Source of the DNA: UBA5314 sp040217815 | Lineage (GTDB): Bacteria > Bacillota > Syntrophomonadia > Syntrophomonadales > Syntrophomonadaceae | DNA: 64,000 bases | Assembly (NCBI GenBank): GCA_040217815.1 | Contig: JBEHWI010000010.1 | Span: 32,218-96,217 of the forward strand | Reading direction: 5' to 3' | In this document: positions 59,245-64,000 of the stretch, one piece after another | Layout: every line of letters starts with the position of its first letter | How positions within the stretch are numbered: position 1 is the first letter of the stretch | Made by a program: the position numbers and the translations under genes | The notes under the pieces: generated by a model | What the model was told of the DNA's origin: nothing | Database searches by the model: none | Seen by the model: only the letters and a program-made list of their open reading frames with translations

Positions 59245-59949
59245 TTGACTATTTTGGCATGGCTGCTGGCAGGTGCAGCCCTTCTCAAAGGCACTCTGGT
59301 GTTGCTGGGCTATCTTAACCATCAAATCTTTCCCCAGCCCTTGGACGAGGAGTCCGAAAAGCAGTGGTTGGACCGGATGGAGAAGGGGAGTGATGAAGCC
59401 CGCAACAAGCTGATCGAACACAACCTGCGGTTAGTGGCCCATGTAGTACGGAAATACGAGAGCAGCGGCGAGGACATGGAGGATCTTATATCCATAGGAA
59501 CCATTGGCCTTATCAAGGCTATTCGGACCTTCAAAAACGAGCGGGGGGTGAGGCTGGCTACCTACGCGGCGCGATGTATCGAAAACGAGGTTTTAATGCA
59601 CCTGCGCAACATTAAAAAGATGCGCCAGGAAGTGTATATGTATGACCCTATCGGCTATGACAAGGAAGGCAACGAAATATCACTTATTGACATACTAACC
59701 ACCGACAACGAGATAGTGGATATCGTGGAAATGAAGATGCAGGATGAAAAAATGCGAAGTAAGATCGGCCTGCTCAGCCGCCGTGAACGCCAGGTTATCG
59801 AAATGCGCTACGGCCTGTTCAACGGCCTCAAGGAAACCCAGCGGGAGATAGCAAGAAAACTGGGCATCTCCCGCTCTTATGTCTCCAGAATAGAGAAACG
59901 GGCTCTTAAAAAGCTCATTAAAGAGATCGGGGTGGAGGCCCAGGTTTAA
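59245..59949 (+). CDS. sigK: RNA polymerase sporulation sigma factor SigK
   Basis: A 234-residue sigma-70 family factor for late mother-cell gene expression. The hydrophobic pro-sequence (TILAWLLAGAALLKGTLVLLG) is followed by FPQPLDEESEKQWLDRMEKG. Region 2 includes RLVAHVVRKYESSGEDMEDL and TFKNERGVRLATYAARCIENE; region 4 ends with REIARKLGISRSYVSRIEKR. The gene is uninterrupted, with no skin element. TTG start behind GGGGGTGGG. Pro-sequence removal by a SpoIVFB-type protease is expected. Confidence 0.93.
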   Translation: MTILAWLLAGAALLKGTLVLLGYLNHQIFPQPLDEESEKQWLDRMEKGSDEARNKLIEHNLRLVAHVVRKYESSGEDMEDLISIGTIGLIKAIRTFKNERGVRLATYAARCIENEVLMHLRNIKKMRQEVYMYDPIGYDKEGNEISLIDILTTDNEIVDIVEMKMQDEKMRSKIGLLSRRERQVIEMRYGLFNGLKETQREIARKLGISRSYVSRIEKRALKKLIKEIGVEAQV

Positions 59950-59988
59950 TTCATCTCGTTTCATTTATAATACCGGGTCTCCCCCCGT

Positions 59989-62900
59989 TTAATCTTCCCC
60001 GGGAATCGGCATCTGCAGTCTCTTATCGGGCTGAAGGCCCAGATCCTCCTGAAAGCGCCTGATGAATCCGGTGAGCAGCTTGACTGCCCGTGCTCTTTGA
60101 TTGAGGGCCAAATAGAGATTTAGTAGATTCAAACAGGCTTCTTCATGATAGGGATCCAGGGCCAGAAGCCTGAGCAGCAGGACTTCCGCTTTAGCTGTTT
60201 CTTTTTCCCGTAAATAGATTTGGGCAAGATTCATGGCCGCACTTAAATATAAGGACTTCAATTCTTCGCGCTCTACAAAGGTCCAATTCTCAAGCTGGTC
60301 GCCTTCCAGGAAGTTCCCCTGATACAGACGCACCGCCTCTTCCAACAGGGCTCTTTTTTCGTCCCAGGCAGCTTGGAAAGAAAGCCGGTTGATTTTGTCC
60401 GTACAGGCCATGAAGGCATCCACATCTACATGCAGATGGGTTCCGAGGCATAATTCCAGGCTGTCCCTGTTTTCATCAAAGAGCATATCGTTGCCGCGGG
60501 CCGTCATCCCATATTTTTTCAGCACTTTTTTCAACTCATACAAAGCTGTTGCCAAAGACGTGGAAGCCTGCTTTTTCTTCGCATCCGGCCAGAAAACCTC
60601 CATGAGCCGGTCTCTGGGAACGGCTTTTCCCCGATTGACTGCCAGATATTTAAAAATTCCCAGAATTTTTTTGGTTTTCCACTCCCGAGCCGGTATGGCC
60701 ACGCCGTTAACTGCTATGTTGAACATTCCCAAAAGCTTGATGGTAAATAGAGCCGGTTGCAGATCAGACCCGCACCCAAAACGATTGATAAAGGAAGCAG
60801 TTAGATCTTTAATCCCTTCATCCCGGGCCAGAAAAGCCCTCTTTTGCAGATGTTCTGCCGCTTGCTGGCCGAAATGGCGGGCAATGAGAGCCAGGGCATA
60901 ATCGGTGCAAACACCGTCCTTGAAGCTCCATAAAGCCATTTCCACCAGGGTGGGATAATAGAGGTCCCAGAATGCCATATAACGGTTTTCCCGAGCCAGC
61001 TCCAGGGCTTGCTGCAGACATTCGCGGCCCTGTTCTCGGCTGTCTGTGTCATAGTATAGCTGCGCCAAATGCAGCAGAGCGCTGGCCAAAATTTGCTTGA
61101 TGCCCTTGTCCTGGCTTCTCTTCACCGCGGATTTTAATCTCCTCTCCGCCTTTTTAAATTCGCCCGCTTCCCGGGCTACTGCACCAGCCAGGGAAAGCCC
61201 GATTTCCTGGAGGAACCATCCGCTCGGTTTGACTTGCAGAGTTTTGAGAGCCCTAGCAGATTCAGCAAGCCATTTTGAAGGGTCATCTATATGGCAGCGC
61301 CATAAGCAGTTTAAAAGCGTGCTGATTGAAGTCATCGCCGTATTGTCCGAACGATCAAATTGGATTCTGCAGTTGTTCAGGTGTTTAATGGCATATTCAA
61401 GATCATGCTCCCGATAGCTGTTCAAAGCGGCCAGCCAGCAGCCAAAACCGTTAATAAAATGATAATTATGTTTTTGGCCGTTATTTACCAATTCATCAAT
61501 AATGGCCGGAAGAGCCTCTCGTTCATCCTGTAAATAAAGAATAATACCCTTAAATACCAGTGCGTCATTGCGAAGTGCCAATGATTTCTTAGCTATACTG
61601 CATTCAAGGGCCTGATCCACATAGCTCAATGCCTGCTGGAGACTGCCCAGCATAGAGAACCCTATTCCCAGAGAGGTCAGGGCCATCCACCTCCAATCAT
61701 CAACCAATGGCAATACCTGGATGCGTTGGGCCTGATTGTCCCAATCATGGAGGTTTTCTTCCCAGAAGGCCTTCACCAGGTCAGCCAGCATCCGCAATTC
61801 CTCCATAGGCTGATCGGTAGCCTGCTCACATAAGGAGAGGACCTGTCTACACACTTCAATACAGCCAGTAGCATCATGACACAGGACATGAAGGTGCCCA
61901 ATAGCCGTCCAGGTATTAATTTGCATAACAACATCATCGTTTTGCTGAAACATAGCCAGAGCCTGCTTTAGAAGACCATGCGCTTCTCTCATACCGGTCT
62001 GGTAAGTGGCCTTGGATTTGAAATACAGCAGGTAGGCGCTGCTTTCGATAAGGGATTCCGGTAGCAATTCAAGCCAGCAGCGCAGTTCCTCTACAGCTTC
62101 CCGAGCAATCACAGGGGCGCTTTTCCCGGCTGCCAGTTCCACTGCGGCCTGCTCATTGCCAGAGGCGATAAAGTGCTTGATAGCCCGGTCAAAAACCCGG
62201 TGTTCGATATAGTAAGCGGCGGCTTGCAGGTGAAATGCACTGATCTCTTCTGACGACAGGTACTGTTTGGATATGCGCAAAAGAGCCTCCCGAAACAGAG
62301 AATGAAAGCGGTAGGTGGTATTATCCCCAAAAGTCTTTTGGATAAAAAGCCCTCTGTGCTCACATTCATCCAGTAAGTTTTTAGCCTGCTCATCTCCCAA
62401 GAAGCCCGCCGCTTCTACCAGGGTAAAGTCATCCAAAAGAGCCATTTTGACTAAAAGCTGAATGAGTTCTTGAGCGAGCTTCTCCAGGACTTCTTGGGCG
62501 ATGTACCGGAAAAGCGGTTCTTTATGTTCAGGCTGGTCCAGAAAGCTTAACGCCTCCTGGTCATGCATCTTATCCAGCCTCTGGCAGGCCAAAACAGTCC
62601 CAGCCGGCCAGCCTTCCGTCTGCAGTATGATTTTTTTCAAAAGGCCGGCATCCGGGTTGATCCGGCACCTTTTCCGAATGAGACTATCCAGCTCTTCTTC
62701 TGAAAAGCACAGATCGCCGGAATTTAATTCTAAAAAACTTTTTTGCAGCCTTCGTTTTCCTGTAAGAATTCCGGTTTCGCAACGGCTGGCTATCAAAATG
62801 GTATAGCAGTCAGGAAGATTATCAATAAAAAACTCTATGGTAGCTTTGATTTCATTTGATTCCATTACCTCATGAAAATCATCGAAGACGATACAGGTGT

Positions 62901-63309
62901 GTTGATGGGGACAATTGTTATAGACTGACCATAATTCCTGGCAGAGCAGCGCGTTCAGGTATTGGTACCGGGTCAGGATATCCTCGCAATCTGAAAAGTA
63001 TTTCCGTATCTGCTGCCCAGTCCCTTCCTCTGCGGGGAATAGCATCTCTACCAGGTATGAATTGAATATAGCCAACTGTCCGTCTCCTCTATCCAGCCGG
63101 TACCAGCATATTCGGCTGTCCTGATTTTGGCGGCTGCTCAGGGCATATGCCAGCAGGGTGGTCTTTCCGTATCCGGCCGGAGCTGTGATCACTACCAACT
63201 GGTGGTCGCAAATTCGACCGGCCTGATTCCGGATGCGGTCCGAGATAATCATCGACTCAGGCATTTGCGGCATATGAATTTTGCTCCTAATAAGCGGAAT
63301 ACTTTCCAT
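59989..63309 (-). CDS. STAND-TPR-BTAD transcriptional regulator (MalT/SARP-like)
   Basis: A 1106-residue signal-transducing ATPase. The P-loop VVITAPAGYGKTTLL (about 43) heads a MalT-type NTPase with CIVFDDFHEVM as Walker B. Helical TPR-like repeats cover about 360-830. An OmpR-type winged helix (about 860-960: IKLLGMFNIAVNGVAIPARE, then RLMEVFWPDAKKKQA) and a BTAD domain (to about 1100, with LYQGNFLEGDQLENW) complete it. Usually such proteins bind an inducer through the repeats and DNA direct repeats through the winged helix. ATG 63309 follows AGGAGG. It is divergent from a peptide and a surface-protein gene, its likely targets. Confidence 0.9.
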   Translation of the reverse strand: MESIPLIRSKIHMPQMPESMIISDRIRNQAGRICDHQLVVITAPAGYGKTTLLAYALSSRQNQDSRICWYRLDRGDGQLAIFNSYLVEMLFPAEEGTGQQIRKYFSDCEDILTRYQYLNALLCQELWSVYNNCPHQHTCIVFDDFHEVMESNEIKATIEFFIDNLPDCYTILIASRCETGILTGKRRLQKSFLELNSGDLCFSEEELDSLIRKRCRINPDAGLLKKIILQTEGWPAGTVLACQRLDKMHDQEALSFLDQPEHKEPLFRYIAQEVLEKLAQELIQLLVKMALLDDFTLVEAAGFLGDEQAKNLLDECEHRGLFIQKTFGDNTTYRFHSLFREALLRISKQYLSSEEISAFHLQAAAYYIEHRVFDRAIKHFIASGNEQAAVELAAGKSAPVIAREAVEELRCWLELLPESLIESSAYLLYFKSKATYQTGMREAHGLLKQALAMFQQNDDVVMQINTWTAIGHLHVLCHDATGCIEVCRQVLSLCEQATDQPMEELRMLADLVKAFWEENLHDWDNQAQRIQVLPLVDDWRWMALTSLGIGFSMLGSLQQALSYVDQALECSIAKKSLALRNDALVFKGIILYLQDEREALPAIIDELVNNGQKHNYHFINGFGCWLAALNSYREHDLEYAIKHLNNCRIQFDRSDNTAMTSISTLLNCLWRCHIDDPSKWLAESARALKTLQVKPSGWFLQEIGLSLAGAVAREAGEFKKAERRLKSAVKRSQDKGIKQILASALLHLAQLYYDTDSREQGRECLQQALELARENRYMAFWDLYYPTLVEMALWSFKDGVCTDYALALIARHFGQQAAEHLQKRAFLARDEGIKDLTASFINRFGCGSDLQPALFTIKLLGMFNIAVNGVAIPAREWKTKKILGIFKYLAVNRGKAVPRDRLMEVFWPDAKKKQASTSLATALYELKKVLKKYGMTARGNDMLFDENRDSLELCLGTHLHVDVDAFMACTDKINRLSFQAAWDEKRALLEEAVRLYQGNFLEGDQLENWTFVEREELKSLYLSAAMNLAQIYLREKETAKAEVLLLRLLALDPYHEEACLNLLNLYLALNQRARAVKLLTGFIRRFQEDLGLQPDKRLQMPIPGED

Positions 63310-63354
63310 ACCATAACCTCCTGGATTTGACTGTTCAAAGAAATAATACCACTA

Positions 63355-63494
63355 TTTCATAAAAATATCATAGCAATGTTCAGACACGTAGACCACTCAT
63401 TCCTCCGCCTTTGCTCGATTATCAAAAACACCTTTCATTACCGCCCCTCCCATTTAAATGAAAGAATGTTCATAAATTTTCATAAAAATATCAT
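63355..63494 (+). promoter_or_regulatory. Direct repeats in the divergent region, candidate regulator sites
   Basis: TTTCATAAAAATATCAT occurs at 63355-63371 and 63478-63494. At the second site three TCAT words begin at 63470, 63480 and 63491; at the first, two begin at 63357 and 63368, a spacing of 10-11 bases. Helically phased direct repeats are what SARP/BTAD regulators bind. The remainder of 63310-63571 is A/T-rich promoter DNA. Confidence 0.5.
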
Positions 63495-63571
63495 CAGAAT
63501 TTTTTATTCCTTTCTTATACTATTTCCAACGGTTTTTATGTATTTATAAGCCTTAGTAGGGTGGTGAGAGA

Positions 63572-63727
63572 ATGAAGGAATATATCAAACCAAGTATTAA
63601 TATTAAAGAAATCAGGTCGGACGAAATATGGGCCATAGGAAGGGGCAAGGTCTACCCCTTGAGCAGTGAAGAACCAAGGATATTACGCAGCTTTGAATTG
63701 GATACAAGTATTATTGTTAAAGAATAA
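63572..63727 (+). CDS. Small protein, 51 residues, unknown
   Basis: ATG 63572 behind GGTGGTGAGAG. The sequence MKEYIKPSINIKEIRSDEI leads to AIGRGKVYPLSSEEPR and ends IIVKE. It has no membrane segment or cysteine. The KPxI-type N-terminus is reminiscent of short leader-like or precursor peptides, but no modifying enzyme is visible. It sits 19 bases before a secreted surface protein and divergent from the BTAD regulator. Confidence 0.55.
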   Translation: MKEYIKPSINIKEIRSDEIWAIGRGKVYPLSSEEPRILRSFELDTSIIVKE

Positions 63728-63746
63728 GTATTGGGGGTAATGAGAT

Positions 63747-64000
63747 ATGATAGTAAAAAAACCACTTAAATATTTTCCTTGTTTGCTATTAAGCATTCTT
63801 ATTATCTTAACATTTACTTCATTCGCGTCATCTGCTGTGGTTCAGTACGTAAGTACAGCAATAGCGCCGACAGTCGCCACTCTGACGCCGGCGGCCAATA
63901 TTTCGAAAAACAGTGCGGATATCAGGGGCGATGTGACATCGGAGAATGGCGGCTCAGTTGCAGAGAGGGGTATTTATCTATCCAATACGAACAGCACACC
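63747..64000 (+). CDS. Secreted surface protein, N-terminal part, cut by window end
   Basis: ATG 63747 behind TGGGGGTAATG. A clear signal peptide (KYFPCLLLSILIILTFTSF, ending near ASSA) is followed by repeats of the bacterial Ig/Fn3-like surface type: TLTPAANISKNSADIRGDVT and GGSVAERGIYLS. The gene continues beyond 64000. Likely a cell-wall or S-layer-associated protein controlled with the preceding small gene. Confidence 0.75.
   Translation, partial: MIVKKPLKYFPCLLLSILIILTFTSFASSAVVQYVSTAIAPTVATLTPAANISKNSADIRGDVTSENGGSVAERGIYLSNTNST

Overview
The window is a chromosomal segment of a Gram-positive, endospore-forming anaerobe of the class Clostridia. Evidence: an uninterrupted late-sporulation sigma factor (sigK), the Firmicutes neighbourhood alaS-ireB-ruvX-DUF1292-mltG-U32 peptidase, rubrerythrin with an Rrf2 regulator, TTGACA/TATAAT promoters and strong GGAGG ribosome binding sites. 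A sigma-54-controlled thiolase, two crotonases and an SDR oxidoreductase would suit a fatty-acid-oxidising syntroph (Syntrophomonadaceae-like). That placement is inference; no rRNA gene is present to settle it.

Layout. 1-7.8 kb: a DUF6179/DUF6323 pair, a crotonase, a thiolase behind a near-perfect sigma-54 promoter, its convergent PAS/sigma-54 activator, a zinc-ribbon protein, and an Rrf2-rubrerythrin oxidative-stress pair. 7.9-18.9 kb: an accessory island that looks like a nucleotide-centred conflict or stress-signalling locus. It holds a SLOG-4TM protein, a TIR-TM-TPR protein, a kinase-fold/AAA/RyR fusion, a second TIR protein, a broken zinc-ribbon gene, a membrane protein, a divergent FtsZ-like protein, an Hsp70 remnant and an ADP-ribosylglycohydrolase. 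I do not recognise this combination as a named system; it is the main discovery candidate. 19-28.4 kb: asnS, a split NHEJ module (Ku, LigD-type ligase, LigD-type polymerase), a CsoR-type repressor with thioredoxin, rarA and mnmA. 28.6-40.6 kb: PRC-barrel and small proteins, an AI-2E-family permease, alaS, ireB, ruvX, DUF1292, VanW, mltG, U32 peptidase, DUF4911 and a penicillin-binding protein. 40.7-47.3 kb: a TM1266-like protein and a dnaK-dnaJ-MerR/HspR-like-clpB chaperone operon without grpE. 47.5-54.5 kb (mostly minus strand): a stalk-domain surface protein and a MarR-controlled heterodimeric ABC exporter with two HlyD-like adaptors. 54.6-59.9 kb: a DEAD-box helicase with a hairpin-bearing leader, a DUF4349 lipoprotein, an SDR/crotonase pair and sigK. 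60-64 kb: a giant STAND-TPR-BTAD regulator divergent from a small peptide gene and a surface protein cut by the window end.

At least five intergenic copies of an unusual interspersed repeat (6.03, 24.47, 25.77, 37.15 and 41.20 kb) share borders TGCGTTG and CGCCTTG (the latter imperfect in two copies). Each copy carries a different, locus-specific pair of inverted-repeat arms. They all sit between genes, one inside the inferred dnaK leader and one beside a duplicated terminator tail.

Starts were chosen by ribosome binding site spacing and often differ from the longest open frame; alternatives are stated. No tRNA, rRNA, CRISPR array, complete insertion sequence or replication origin was seen.
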